This document shows, one piece after another, positions 9,317 to 19,137 of a DNA stretch of 64,000 nt (positions are counted from its first letter, which is position 1; each line of letters starts with the position of its first letter). A program made the translations under genes and the position numbers. Under the pieces are notes generated by a model that was not told where the DNA came from, did not search any database, and saw only the letters and a program-made list of their open reading frames with translations. Origin of the DNA: Moesziomyces globuligerus. Taxonomy: Eukaryota > Basidiomycota > Ustilaginomycetes > Ustilaginales > Ustilaginaceae. The stretch is from positions 1,302,001-1,366,000 of the forward strand of contig JARVLF010000015.1 of the NCBI GenBank assembly GCA_030849465.1, in the 5' to 3' direction.

Positions 9317-12300
9317 CTATTCGTCGTCCTCATCCTCGTCGTCCTGGTCATCATCCTCGGCATCGTCGTCCTCGTCGGCGCTGTCGACCTGGCGTCTTGC
9401 TGCGCCCCTACCACCCGTGGCAGCCGAGCTTCGTGCTGACGCCGTCGACTTGGCAGTAGACTTGCGGCTCGCCTTGGCAGCCTTGGCGGCTAGTTGCACA
9501 TGGGCGGCGATGACGTCGTTGACGTCGACGCGGATCGCATCGAAGAACGCCTTGACCCCATCGAAGGCTGGCGTCGCGTCGAGATCAAGCCCGTCGAGGC
9601 CGACTTCGCACTGCGCCGCATAAGCCTTTGTAAATGCAGTCTCGAAGCGGACCAACGCGTTCTTCGACACAGTGTCCTCGAGCGGGTTGAGCTCTTTCAG
9701 CCCCGTGAGCAGGATCAAGACCTCCTGGACCTTGGCGTCGACGAGCTCCTCGGGGAGGTAGAGCTTGCCGAGCAGCTGGCACATGACCTTCCGCTGGTCC
9801 TTCTCGTCGATGGTGTACATGGCCTTGATCAGGTCGATCGCCACATCAACGTGCACAGTGTCGTCGCGGACGCGGCCGGCAACCATCATGACCTTGTCCG
9901 GGTCGGTCCAGTCCAAGAGCTGCAGTCCGACCTGCGCTGGCGTGACCATCTCCTGATCCTCGTCCTTCTCTTCGTACACCTCGGTGAGCACCTGCAGCAC
10001 CGAGACGAAGACACGCTGGAGACGGCGCTGGTTCCAGCTCGACGAGCCACAGTAGACGGGCAGGAAGTACGAGAGGCACTGGCGCAGTTCTTGGTTGAGC
10101 ACCGTCTCGGGCGACATGTAGATGAGCACGAGACTCTTGAGTGCCTCGTCGTCCTCGACCATGCCGGTGAGCATGAGCTTGGCCATTCCCTCGCATGCCG
10201 CGCTCTGGATCGCCGGATCGTCGTCCTCGAGCAGGCTGAGCAAATAGGCGATGATCTGGCGTTTGGCCATGTCCTCGCCCGCCGGATTGCGCGAGCACAG
10301 ATACGGGATCGTGTGGTTGATCAGCAGGTCGAAGACGGCCTGAACGGCACGCAGCTTGATCTCGCCCTCGGCGCGCTGGACCTGGTCGATGAAGAGCGGG
10401 AACGAATCGAGCGCGAGCTTGCGATCCAGCAGACAGCACAGCGCCAGGCAGGCCAGGCCGAGCTCACGCACGGGTGCGTCCTTGGAACGCACGGCGGGCG
10501 CGATGAGCTGCGGAATGAGACCGTGGAACGCCGTATTCTCCTGCAGAGCTCCGACGACGCGTTCAAGCATGGCGCGCACGATGGTCAGACGTCGGTGCTC
10601 GATGGCGAGGGCGTTCTGCGAGGGCGCCTCCTTGGTGCGGATCGACTTGCGTGGTTTCTTGCGAGCGAGGGGTGTACCGTCGATGCTCATGGTCTCCTCA
10701 GCCTCGTCGTCGTCCGAAGCAACCGTCTCGTCGTCGTCCTCGCCTCCCAGCACCTGGACGATCTCGACGATCATGCGCATGAAGTCTCTCTGGCCGTTGG
10801 AGAGCTTGAGCAGCACGTCGAGGCAGGTGGGCACGAGGTCCTCTGGCAGCTCGACGTCCGAGATCATGTCGCGGACCAAGCCGAACATCTTTCTGCGTCC
10901 GATCTCGTCGCCATAGTCCGAGGCAAGCGCGATGCCGAGCAGCTGCGAGACGACAAACGTCTTGTTGCGGATCGTAAACAGAGCGATCTCGGCCTCGTCT
11001 TCCGGTGCGAGTGCGCTGTTGGCAAGCGCATTGTACTGCTCGGTGAGCTGGACGAGACTCTCGTATTCCTTCTGGATGTGGAAGGCAAGCGCAGTGACCA
11101 TGGGCAGGCACTCTTCGAGGCGGCGGTCGTTCTTGGTGCGTCGGAAGTAGTCGACAAAGACGCGAACCAAAAAGGCGGTGGAGGGCGCGAGGTTGGCCCA
11201 GAACTCGTCGGCATCGAACGAGACCTGAGCGACGATGGCCGGGCGACTCTCAAAGATGCTGGTGAGCGCAGCTTCGATGTGCTTGGAGGCGACAACGTCG
11301 AACTGGTTGAGGAAGACGACGAGGTCGGCGCCGCACGCGTCGAACCAGGAGGTGATGAGCTTCTGAGCAGCGCGCTTGACGCTGGGCTCTCTCTCGCCCA
11401 TGCCGATGCGGACGACTTCGCCGGCGGCATCGATGTCGAGCCCAAGGCGCGAGGGACCGGCGTGGGAAGAGGCGGCGCCATCCAGGGAGCGGTTCTGGGC
11501 CTGGAGCATCACTTTGAGACTGCCGAGGTAGACGCAGCGGCGGTTGATGGGTTCAATGTCGCGCAGACGCTCCAGCAGGAGAGGCGAGTTGTGCTGGTTT
11601 GGGACGAGGTTGAAGAGCGCAGCGCGGCGGACCTCGGCGCTGGGATCGAAGCGGAGCGTCTCGATGAGGGCCTGCTTGATGTCTTCCGAGTCCTCGTCCT
11701 CGTCGTCGTCTGCGGTCTGGAGCTTGGTCAGGGCAATGACCGCCTGGACTCGAACAGCAGACTCCTTATCCCTGGCGCGGGAGAGAAGGAAGGACTTGAG
11801 CGTCTGGAAGAGCTTCTCGTCCACAGCTTCCAGGCCGTTGACGAGCAGCGCGATGCAGCTGCAGCAGCGAAAGCGGACGCTTTTGTTCTTGGAGACGAAC
11901 CCCTTGAGCAGATGCTTGAGGAGGAGCGAGGTGAATCTGGTCGCTGTCGTGTCCTCCTCTTCCTCGTCATCGTCCTCCTGCTCCTCGGGCTCGCCGGCCT
12001 CCTTGCGTGCTGCGGCGCGGTCAGCGCGAGCCTGAAGGCGGAACTGCTCCTGGGCATAAGTGACGTAGCCTGCGACGAATTTGCAGATGCGATCGGCGTT
12101 GAGAACGCCCTTTTTGATGGGCAGCACGCGGTCGAGGCAGCCGACAAAGACTTCATTGAACGCCTTCTCACCGATCGGCCTAACACGGCCGCCGGATGCG
12201 GGTTCGACGATGCTGGCGACCTTGAGATGGATGCGATGGAGAGAGACGATGTTCTTCCTGTGGTTGGCGACGTTGTGCTGAGCCTGCTGGAAGTGAGGCG

Positions 12301-12415
12301 GGATGGAAGCATGGAGCGCGAGCAGCGCGGGATGGGTGATCTCCTGACGCGGCTTTTCGGGGGCGTCGCGCCGGACGGCGCCGGCGGACGACCTCGAGGC
12401 GACAGCGACGGGCAT
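9317..12415 (-). CDS. YCG1: Condensin complex non-SMC subunit Cnd3/Ycg1 (CAP-G)
   Basis: This is a single exon of 1032 residues. Condensin subunit G is the HEAT-repeat protein that clamps DNA together with kleisin Brn1 during mitotic chromosome compaction. Recognisable regions are the N-terminal HEAT block with the QQAQHNVANHRKNIVSLHRI opening, the VRFRCCSCIALLVNGL helix (about residue 180), a charged insertion at about 560-600 with acidic runs and a basic patch (LARKKPRKSIR), and the C-terminal HEAT block. The last 20 or so residues are almost entirely Asp/Glu. Length fits the family (about 900-1050). The ATG at 12413-12415 gives a short Arg/Ala/Ser leader before the first HEAT repeat. It is divergent from RRP42 across 456 bp. 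Confidence 0.9.
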   Translation of the reverse strand: MPVAVASRSSAGAVRRDAPEKPRQEITHPALLALHASIPPHFQQAQHNVANHRKNIVSLHRIHLKVASIVEPASGGRVRPIGEKAFNEVFVGCLDRVLPIKKGVLNADRICKFVAGYVTYAQEQFRLQARADRAAARKEAGEPEEQEDDDEEEEDTTATRFTSLLLKHLLKGFVSKNKSVRFRCCSCIALLVNGLEAVDEKLFQTLKSFLLSRARDKESAVRVQAVIALTKLQTADDDEDEDSEDIKQALIETLRFDPSAEVRRAALFNLVPNQHNSPLLLERLRDIEPINRRCVYLGSLKVMLQAQNRSLDGAASSHAGPSRLGLDIDAAGEVVRIGMGEREPSVKRAAQKLITSWFDACGADLVVFLNQFDVVASKHIEAALTSIFESRPAIVAQVSFDADEFWANLAPSTAFLVRVFVDYFRRTKNDRRLEECLPMVTALAFHIQKEYESLVQLTEQYNALANSALAPEDEAEIALFTIRNKTFVVSQLLGIALASDYGDEIGRRKMFGLVRDMISDVELPEDLVPTCLDVLLKLSNGQRDFMRMIVEIVQVLGGEDDDETVASDDDEAEETMSIDGTPLARKKPRKSIRTKEAPSQNALAIEHRRLTIVRAMLERVVGALQENTAFHGLIPQLIAPAVRSKDAPVRELGLACLALCCLLDRKLALDSFPLFIDQVQRAEGEIKLRAVQAVFDLLINHTIPYLCSRNPAGEDMAKRQIIAYLLSLLEDDDPAIQSAACEGMAKLMLTGMVEDDEALKSLVLIYMSPETVLNQELRQCLSYFLPVYCGSSSWNQRRLQRVFVSVLQVLTEVYEEKDEDQEMVTPAQVGLQLLDWTDPDKVMMVAGRVRDDTVHVDVAIDLIKAMYTIDEKDQRKVMCQLLGKLYLPEELVDAKVQEVLILLTGLKELNPLEDTVSKNALVRFETAFTKAYAAQCEVGLDGLDLDATPAFDGVKAFFDAIRVDVNDVIAAHVQLAAKAAKASRKSTAKSTASARSSAATGGRGAARRQVDSADEDDDAEDDDQDDEDEDDE

Positions 12416-12871
12416 GGTGACGATGCTACGCCGCGAATGGTAGTATAAAGACGTGGTGGTTGCAAGGCAAGCTGGAGGCAGAACACCTGCTGGCCAACCG
12501 CGCGCTGCTCGAGACAGCGGGCGTTGTGCAGCCGATGGTCACTTTGCGCTGCGAGGCCTCCTCGAGGACGCCGCGTTGAGTGTGCTGAGGCGCGAGCAAA
12601 AATCCAACCGCTCAGAGGCACAGAGGGTCCAAAGCGTTGATTTTGTGGTATTTTGAAGCAACGCGGTGGGCGGCATGTGTTGGTCTCGAGCCTCAACCCA
12701 GGGAGCGTGTCGAAGGGGCCGAGTCACGTGCCTCCACTTGGAGTGCGTCGATTTCCGCTCGGCGGGTTTCTTCCTTTTTTTGCTTGCGAGATGCAATCCG
12801 CTGTACCTTCAACTACCGCCATCTGCACCACCATTCTGCGGCGCTCTCGATCACAGCGCATCCATACAGAC
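12416..12871. promoter_or_regulatory. Divergent YCG1/RRP42 promoter with TCACGTG element
   Basis: This 456 bp region lies between divergent starts. It contains GTCACGTG (TCACGTG at 12724-12730) 142 bp before the RRP42 ATG, a spacing very similar to that of the E-box before MET8. A TATAAAG lies on the plus strand near 12443, too far from RRP42 to assign. No coding gene is supported. Confidence 0.5.
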
Positions 12872-14085
12872 ATGGCACCACAAGTGCTCTCGCGGTCGCA
12901 AGGCGACTTCTTCCTCCGGGGCCTCACCTCGGACCCACCGCAGAGATCGGACGGGCGCCATCTGCTCGCCTTCCGCTCGCTGCAGATCGACACCTCGATC
13001 GCCGCACAGGCGAACGGATCCTCTCGCATCACGCTCGGCGGCACAGAGATCTTCTGTGGTATCAAGGCGGAAGTCAGGAGCTTCGGCGATGACAGCGACG
13101 ACGAAGATGAGGAGGCAGAGTTCCAGACACAAGACGATCAGGAGCTCGCATCGGAGGGTAGAAAGACGGGCCGCATCAAGTGCTCGGTAGACTAGTAAGT
13201 GACTCGCCTCCTGACGCAAGAAGCCACAGCTCGCTAACACCGCTACTACATGCTTCGCACCTCTGCAGCTCGCAATCGTTGGTGCACTCGTTCGACAGCA
13301 AGGCGCTGGACGCGCTGTCGATCTCGCTCTCGTCCATGGTCAACTCGGCCTTCTCGCCAAGATCATGCCCGCTGCCACTGCATCAGCTGCTCATCATCGC
13401 CAACGCCAAGCACTGGACAATATACATCGACCTGCACGTCACCTCTCTTTCCGGAGGCAATCTGTTCGATGCTGCATTTGCAGCCATCTTTGCTGCCTTC
13501 TACGACACGCGCATTCCCGCCACACGCGGTGTGGCCTTCGAAGCGCCGGCTACGCTCGACGAATCGGGCAACGCGGTGCAAGGTGCATTCGCCAACTCGC
13601 AGGGAGATCTGGATCAGATGGGCATCAAGGGGCTGCTCAAGAAGAAGCCCAAGAATGCCGCCGGTCCCTCGCATTCGCGGTCCGGACCGGCGTCCAAAGT
13701 GGTCGATTTCGAGCTCGAGCACAGCGGGGAGGACGGAGCGGCGCTAGATGGCCGACAGGACCTGCCGCTGTGCATCACGGTCAACGTGCTTCCGAACAGC
13801 TACTTGCTGGACGCGGACGTGGACGAGGAGGCGTGTATCGGTGCACGCGTCCAGGTGCTGGCCACGCGCTCCTCCAAGGTGCTCTCGGTCCGAACGACGG
13901 GTGCCGAGGAGATCTCTTTCAAGCGCATCAGCGAGGCGATCCGAATCGCAAGCGTCCAGGCTGCCAGACTCGCCGATGCGCTGTTGGACCAGCTCGTGCG
14001 ATCCACGGGCGCAGATGACGAGGAAGCAGAGGACGTAGAGCAAGCCCAAGCAACGGCGCAAGCGTCCATGGAGGTGGACGCATAG
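12872..14085 (+). CDS. RRP42: Exosome core RNase PH-like subunit Rrp42, one intron
   Basis: Exons are 12872-13194 and 13269-14085. The 74 bp intron starts GTAAGT, ends CTCTGCAG, and splits a Tyr codon; the product is 379 residues. Rrp42 is one of six RNase PH-like ring subunits of the eukaryotic exosome and is catalytically inert in fungi. Evidence is the RSDGRHLLAFR motif (RNase PH family 'R-DGR'), the SGS-like SSRITLGGTEIF strand pair, and a second half with LPLHQLLIIANAKHWTIYIDLHV and SGGNLFDAAFAAIFAAFYDTRIP. It is longer than usual (about 270-300 residues) because of an acidic insertion (about residues 75-100) and a Lys/Ser/Gly-rich insertion (about residues 200-240). An in-frame ATG exists at 12791, but the 12872 start fits the family better. 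Rrp43 is the main alternative. Confidence 0.82.
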
Positions 14086-15202
14086 AGTTTCGAGCTCGTA
14101 CAGTCGAATGCCTTCGCAATGATACCACCACGGCGTCGGGCCGCCCCATTTGCCAACTTTGAGCTAAGACTGACGAGCCGGAAGCTCGCCAACAGCCGTT
14201 TGGCCGAGATGTGCCGAAAATGCGCAGCGCGTGCAGCCGGATTGAGCTCGAGTATGATGCGGAAGTGCGTTGAAACTGTGCAGCTCGGTGTCGCACCCAC
14301 TTCGCACGGCTTGGACACGGGACGGTGGTTGCGCCGCTTTGTGCGATTCGAGGCTCGATATCAGTTCGATATCAAAATGTCAACAGCCGCGCGCACAGCT
14401 GAGCAAGATGGGACTCTCCGATTGCGGAGCCTCGCCCCGCACAGAATGGTGCGCCAGGGTCCCGATATGAACCCTCGGCTCCGCACGAGAACATGACAAC
14501 TACCATATCGTGCCATGCTGCGGCTGCACATTCCTTCAATGGACAGCGTGCACTGTCTGCAGCCCAAAGCAAGGCAGTGAGTGCACTTTGGCAAGGCTCT
14601 CGGTGAGATTCCACCATGCATCATCGGCGGCTTCGGATGAAAAGCCGAATGAAAAAGTAGGAGGAATAGCGGACGGAAAAATCACCGACATACCTTGGCT
14701 ACTCTCTGTATCGCCACGTGCCGGCCAGCTGAATGAAGGCAGTGTCTACTGTAGCCGTCCCGATAGTTCCCGCCCTCGGCCCAGCCATAGCGATAGATTA
14801 GCTCTCGGACGAGGCCGAGCCTGCGAGCCTATCCACAGTATGAGGAGCTGAGCTTCACCAGCGCAGGCTTTCGCCAAATGGGTCACGCGAGGCCTTTTGG
14901 CACATGTGGAGCTGCCCTGTGCGTCGGCGCAGGCCGCTCAAGCAGAGCCAGATTTTGGATTTTATCTAGCAGCCCGCGCACCGCCTCGGCTCACTCGCGG
15001 CTCAGCCTCGCAGCCTCGCAGCCTCGCAGAGTGACTAACTTATAGCAGCGAGAGGGCGAAGAGCCCGGCCAAGCTGAGCTGGGACTGGCGGCTCCTCTCC
15101 TCTGTTCATTGCCTCCATCCCGCCTCAGGCATCGAACCTTCACCGCCCCTCACGCAAACACACCACAGCACCAACACCAATCACATCGTCACCAACGCCA
15201 AC
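14086..15202. other. Intergenic region upstream of the Pil1-prephenate dehydratase fusion
   Basis: This 1.1 kb stretch has no supported gene. It holds a CACGTG hexamer (14714-14719) and a short tandem array at 15003-15029, then a C-rich leader with CACCAACACC-type sequence before the ATG at 15203. The upstream half is the 3' flank of RRP42. Confidence 0.5.
15003..15029. repeat. 8 bp tandem repeat (CAGCCTCG, about 3.4 copies)
   Basis: Three exact head-to-tail copies of CAGCCTCG plus a partial fourth lie about 175 bp before the start codon of the fusion gene. This is a short, promoter-proximal slippage-type repeat. Confidence 0.7.
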
Positions 15203-18200
15203 ATGGCGTCGTTCTTCGCAAAGGCTCGCGAGCGAGCCGAGGCCGCTGCTCAGCAGCTCCAGGCCCACCACGCCGCCTCGTCCGCCAACAAGACTGGAGA
15301 CGCTTCGGCCTCAGGCACCAATACAGGCTCTGGTTCCAGCTTCTATACCGGCTCAGTCCCTCATCTCTTCCGACAGGGCATTGCCTCCGTCGATCCTCGC
15401 TACGAATCCACCCGCCAGTTCCACCTCCTGAGCCAGGCCATCAAGGGTTTCAACATCGACCACGAGGCCGCAGGTCGGGAGGCCAAGAGCCTCGCCAAGG
15501 CCACCTGCGCATGGGGCCAGCATCATCTCCCGGAGAAGCGCGACGACAGCGTCGGCGACGAGATGCTCGTCGATGTCACCGATCGTCTCGCCTACGTCTG
15601 GCACGAGATCGGACAGCTCGAAGCCGCTCACAGCCAGCGCGCCGAGCAGGCCCGCAGCCGACTCAAGCGCTTCGAAAAGGCAGAGATGGAGCTCGGACAG
15701 CGCCGTGCTAACCGCAACAAGCTCAAGAAGGAGCTGCACGCCCTCGTGCCCGAACGCGCCACGGCCGCCGGCAGCGATCGTGCCCAGGACGCCGAGAAGC
15801 GTCTGCGCGACCTCCTCGACGACGATCAGGCCGACGAAGAGTCGCTCAGCCGTGCCAAGCGCGAGAGTCTCAAGGAGGGCTATTCGGCCATGTTTGACAG
15901 CCTCATCGAGCTCGGCGAACGCATGGCCCTCGTCGCCCGCTACGGCAAGCTCATGACCACGCTCATCCCCACCGACAAGTCTCCTTTCCCGGCCACGGTC
16001 AAGGCACGCGGCGAGACCATCCCGCTCTGGGAAGGCGCGGCTCGCACCGCCGAGGTGCGCGCAGCGCTGGCCTCGGCCATCTCCTCGTTCCGGCCGGATC
16101 TCTCCGTTCCGGCCCTGCCCTCGGATGCCGCTCTCTCCTCCGGCACCAGCCTTGGTCGCGCTGACACGGTCTCGTACGCCGTCTCGCACCGCGCTGAGCT
16201 GCAGCGCGACGAGACTGCCAGTGAAACAGCGACGTCCGTCACCGCCTTCGACACCACGCAGCCTGCGCCCCGACGCAGCAGCGTCAACCTCGGTTCCAAC
16301 GATCGACTTCAGCCAGGTAGCGCCGACGGCAGCGGATCCACGCAGAAACTCAACCTCAGCCCGACCACGTTACCCGCGCCTCTTCTCCCCCCTCGCCCCA
16401 ACCGCAGCCCTTCGGCCACCTCGGACACGCTGCGATCCCCGCAGGCGAACCCCTTTGCCGACCCGACTGCCGCTGCATCGGCGGGTCACCCGTCTGCGCC
16501 GATCGGAGAGGCCGAATCGGTCGCCGGGCCTCCTGAGCCTACCGTTGCGGAGACTGGCGTGATCCCGAGTGGACCCGGTGGGCCCAAGACGGGAACGCTC
16601 CGCCCGCGCAGGTCGTCGGCTGCTCAGCGATCCGCCTCGATCTCGGCCGGCGCTGTGGCCTACCTTGGCCCGACGGGTACGTACAGCCACCAAGCCGCAC
16701 TCAAGGTGTTTGGCGAGAGCGGCCCCAACCTGATCCCGATGCAGAGCATCACGGGCGCCATCGACTTTGTGCGCCGCGGCACGCCGGGCAACGCCAAGAT
16801 CGCCATCGTGCCCGTCGAGAACAGCACGTTCGGCCCTGTGCGGGACACGCTGGACAGTCTGCTGGGCATCGGCAACGGCGATCGTCATGCGATGAAGTCG
16901 TCGGACGGAGCGCAGCTGCACGTGGTGGGCGAGGCGTGCCTGGCGGTGGACCATGCGCTGCTGTGTGGTCCGCGCACGTATCATCAGCTGCTGCATCTGC
17001 AGGGCGACACGGACCCCAATGCACCCATCCGCGACGACACGCTGTCCAACATCACCAACGTCATCTCGCACGAGCAGGCGCTCGGGCAGTGCGCGCGCTA
17101 CCTCACGCGCTATGTGCCGCAGGCACGCAAGAAGGCGGTCGACTCGACGGCGGCGGCGGCGATCACGGCACTCGAGTTCGAGGCGGGCACGGCACCGGGC
17201 ATGGCGTCGGGCGAGTCGCTGGGCTTTGCGTCGCACTCGCTTGTGGCCGCGGTGGGAGCGGAGGCGGCGGCGGCCAACGTGGGCGTGCGGGTGCTGCGCT
17301 CCAAGATTCAGGATGTGCAGGACAACCGAACGCGCTTCCTGGTGCTGGCCAGCGAGCCGTTGCAGAGCCTGTTGGCCACCCACTCCCTGCCAGCGTCTCT
17401 CTCGCGGCTGTACAGTGCGTCGGCGCCCGTCGGCATGGTGGGCCGCTCGCTTCTCGGCGTCCACGATGTGGTGAGCGCGGATCTGGCGGCTGAGTCGGGC
17501 AGCTACAGCGACGCGCCCAGCGTGCTGGACCGCGTGCTGCCGGAGCTGAGCAGGTGCACGGATGTATCGATCCGAAAGGTGGACCGCCGACCGGCTTCGC
17601 TGGTGGCAGGATCGGGCGCGAGCAGCGTGTGGAGGGGCAGCTACGTGTTTGAGCTGCAGTACTCGGCGGCTGCGGCCAGCTCGGCCGAAGCCAAGATCCG
17701 CCAGCTGGTCGCACAGCTGTCGATGGAAAGCTCGGCGCTCAGGACGGCCGGGGATGCAGCGCCGCTGGCTTATCTGGGCAGCTGGCTCGTGGATGGCGCC
17801 ACGCTGCGGGGCGAGCCGATGATGACGGGCGCCGAAGTGGCGAAGGCCTCTGTGGCGTCCGGCGTGTCGGGTCTGGCGATGCCGGAACACAGTAGCGCGA
17901 TGCCACTGCCTGCCTCATCGTCATCGTCTTCTCACCTGGCTCAGGCCCCGCTTCCGGGCGCGGGGCTGAGCGAGAGAGAGCGCAAGGAGCTCGAGGCGAG
18001 GCAGGAGGCCGCCGAGGTGCAGCAGCATGCCTCCCAGGCGAGGTTGGCGCGACAGCAGCAGCAGGCGGAGCTGTACGGCGTCGAGGCACTGCCCTCGGGT
18101 GCAGGTCCCGCTCACACGCAGCCGCTGTCGGGTCTGCAGGAGAGCGAGGCGGAAGATCGTCTGGATGAAGGTGAGGGTCTGCCTGCGTATCAAGCCTTCG

Positions 18201-18220
18201 ATTCCTCCTCGCGACCTTGA
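15203..18220 (+). CDS. PHA2: Eisosome Pil1/Lsp1-like BAR domain fused to prephenate dehydratase-ACT
   Basis: One uninterrupted frame encodes 1005 residues. Residues about 40-265 match the Pil1/Lsp1 eisosome family (membrane-bending BAR domain). They show the Pil1-like layout of AKATCAWG, the DVTDRLAYVWHEIGQLE helix, a charged coiled coil, and the AMFDSLIELGERMALVARYG helix that ends the fold. Residues about 300-480 are Ser/Pro/Ala-rich linker. Residues about 483-720 are a complete prephenate dehydratase (prephenate to phenylpyruvate, phenylalanine synthesis): GPTGTYSHQAAL at the start, ENST at 539-542, and the catalytic TRF motif at 710-712. An ACT regulatory domain follows, with KVDRRP (the ESRP-like phenylalanine-site motif) at 792-797. 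The tail has a Gln-rich coiled coil and an LPAY motif (993-996). Seen: both folds in one frame with no splice sites needed. Inferred: a cortex-localised dehydratase. I know of no such described architecture. Confidence 0.88.
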   Translation: MASFFAKARERAEAAAQQLQAHHAASSANKTGDASASGTNTGSGSSFYTGSVPHLFRQGIASVDPRYESTRQFHLLSQAIKGFNIDHEAAGREAKSLAKATCAWGQHHLPEKRDDSVGDEMLVDVTDRLAYVWHEIGQLEAAHSQRAEQARSRLKRFEKAEMELGQRRANRNKLKKELHALVPERATAAGSDRAQDAEKRLRDLLDDDQADEESLSRAKRESLKEGYSAMFDSLIELGERMALVARYGKLMTTLIPTDKSPFPATVKARGETIPLWEGAARTAEVRAALASAISSFRPDLSVPALPSDAALSSGTSLGRADTVSYAVSHRAELQRDETASETATSVTAFDTTQPAPRRSSVNLGSNDRLQPGSADGSGSTQKLNLSPTTLPAPLLPPRPNRSPSATSDTLRSPQANPFADPTAAASAGHPSAPIGEAESVAGPPEPTVAETGVIPSGPGGPKTGTLRPRRSSAAQRSASISAGAVAYLGPTGTYSHQAALKVFGESGPNLIPMQSITGAIDFVRRGTPGNAKIAIVPVENSTFGPVRDTLDSLLGIGNGDRHAMKSSDGAQLHVVGEACLAVDHALLCGPRTYHQLLHLQGDTDPNAPIRDDTLSNITNVISHEQALGQCARYLTRYVPQARKKAVDSTAAAAITALEFEAGTAPGMASGESLGFASHSLVAAVGAEAAAANVGVRVLRSKIQDVQDNRTRFLVLASEPLQSLLATHSLPASLSRLYSASAPVGMVGRSLLGVHDVVSADLAAESGSYSDAPSVLDRVLPELSRCTDVSIRKVDRRPASLVAGSGASSVWRGSYVFELQYSAAAASSAEAKIRQLVAQLSMESSALRTAGDAAPLAYLGSWLVDGATLRGEPMMTGAEVAKASVASGVSGLAMPEHSSAMPLPASSSSSSHLAQAPLPGAGLSERERKELEARQEAAEVQQHASQARLARQQQQAELYGVEALPSGAGPAHTQPLSGLQESEAEDRLDEGEGLPAYQAFDSSSRP

Positions 18221-18704
18221 TTGTCAGAACTCCCATACCATTAGCCAAAAACACAAGTATCCGTCGGTTCTCTGTTTGGTCCGACCGGCCACCTCTCAGG
18301 TGTAGTTGCCGATGTTGAATGCAGTTTGTCAAGCGATGTCTGCCGACGGGCGGGTGTGGATCGGAAGAAGTAATTTATGTTGGCGGAGGACCGACCGCGG
18401 GGCAGTTGGCACGGGCGCACAGCCATGCAGTCGGGCTCAGGCCAAGCAGGAGGGCGGTGCTGCATTGCAGATTTTGGAATTTCGCCTTTGGGCGTCTTGA
18501 CAGGGGCGTGCTACAGCTGCACTTGCATGAGGGCCGGATCGTCTGGGCAGGGTCCCGGTTGTTCGGCCGCCAAGACGGCGCGCGGTTGCTCCGTTGCGTC
18601 AGCCGCGCCTTGGCTCAGGGTCCTTCCTGGCAAAGGCGATTTTTCGTCCACGGACAGAAAAGGGGGCGCGCGCTCGTTGCCGAGACAGGAAAGCTCAAGT
18701 GGAG

Positions 18705-18746
<42 letters not shown>

Positions 18747-19137
18747 GGCAGCAGCAACTCTCCCACCCGCGTAGATCGAGTCCAACACGCCGCATCCCTT
18801 TTCTCCTTTTTCAGAGTGTCGCTCTCCACAAAAAAGGCGCACAGCCTCGGCCCGCTCCAACACCGCTTCCTTCATCGGGACTTCTGTGCGCTCCCAGCTC
18901 ACGTGCAAGCGCTCGTCAGGTGCCTATCGGAACCCTTCAGATCGACGGCGCGCTCTCGCTGTTGCTACCACCATCACCACATCCGTTCATCCGTGACGCT
19001 GCCGTCGACAGCACAGATACCCAGGAGATCTCCTCCTCATTACCACGGACCCCCTCCCATCTGCGTGGATCTCATTAACTCCTATACAAGCGCAATCGAA
19101 CCCACCTTCGATCGGCACAGCGCATCTTGCTCCAAGA
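18221..19137. promoter_or_regulatory. 5' region of chitin synthase 1
   Basis: This 0.9 kb stretch between tandem genes holds a CAG/AGC microsatellite (18708-18745), a TCACGTG (18899-18905) 233 bp before the chitin synthase ATG, and pyrimidine-rich sequence downstream. Several overlapping open frames cross it in all three plus-strand frames, but none has domain-like composition. If transcribed, they would act as upstream ORFs in a long leader. Confidence 0.5.
18708..18745. repeat. AGC/CAG trinucleotide microsatellite (about 12.7 units)
   Basis: An uninterrupted 38 bp run of AGC is followed after AGGC by three more GCA units. It lies about 390 bp before the chitin synthase start codon, outside any supported coding frame. 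It can form a hairpin and is likely length-polymorphic between strains. Confidence 0.9.

Noticed and set aside
9494..12448. 984-codon open frame antisense to the condensin gene
   Set aside because: It has no domain, and its Asp/Glu/Leu/Val composition mirrors the sense codons. In G+C-rich genes the complementary frame often stays open. The sense frame is a full-length Ycg1.
16370..17890. 506-codon frame antisense to the prephenate dehydratase part
   Set aside because: Arg/His-rich translation with no domain; complementary shadow.
15203..18220. Two-gene interpretation of the Pil1-dehydratase locus
   Set aside because: The frame is continuous through the linker with no stop, and I see no compelling promoter or splice pair between the domains. 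Kept as the main test that could refute the fusion.
18377..19078. 233-codon frame with a poly-Gln run upstream of chitin synthase 1
   Set aside because: The poly-Gln is only the CAG microsatellite. The two other plus frames read through it as poly-Ala and poly-Ser, and no domain is present. At most an upstream ORF.
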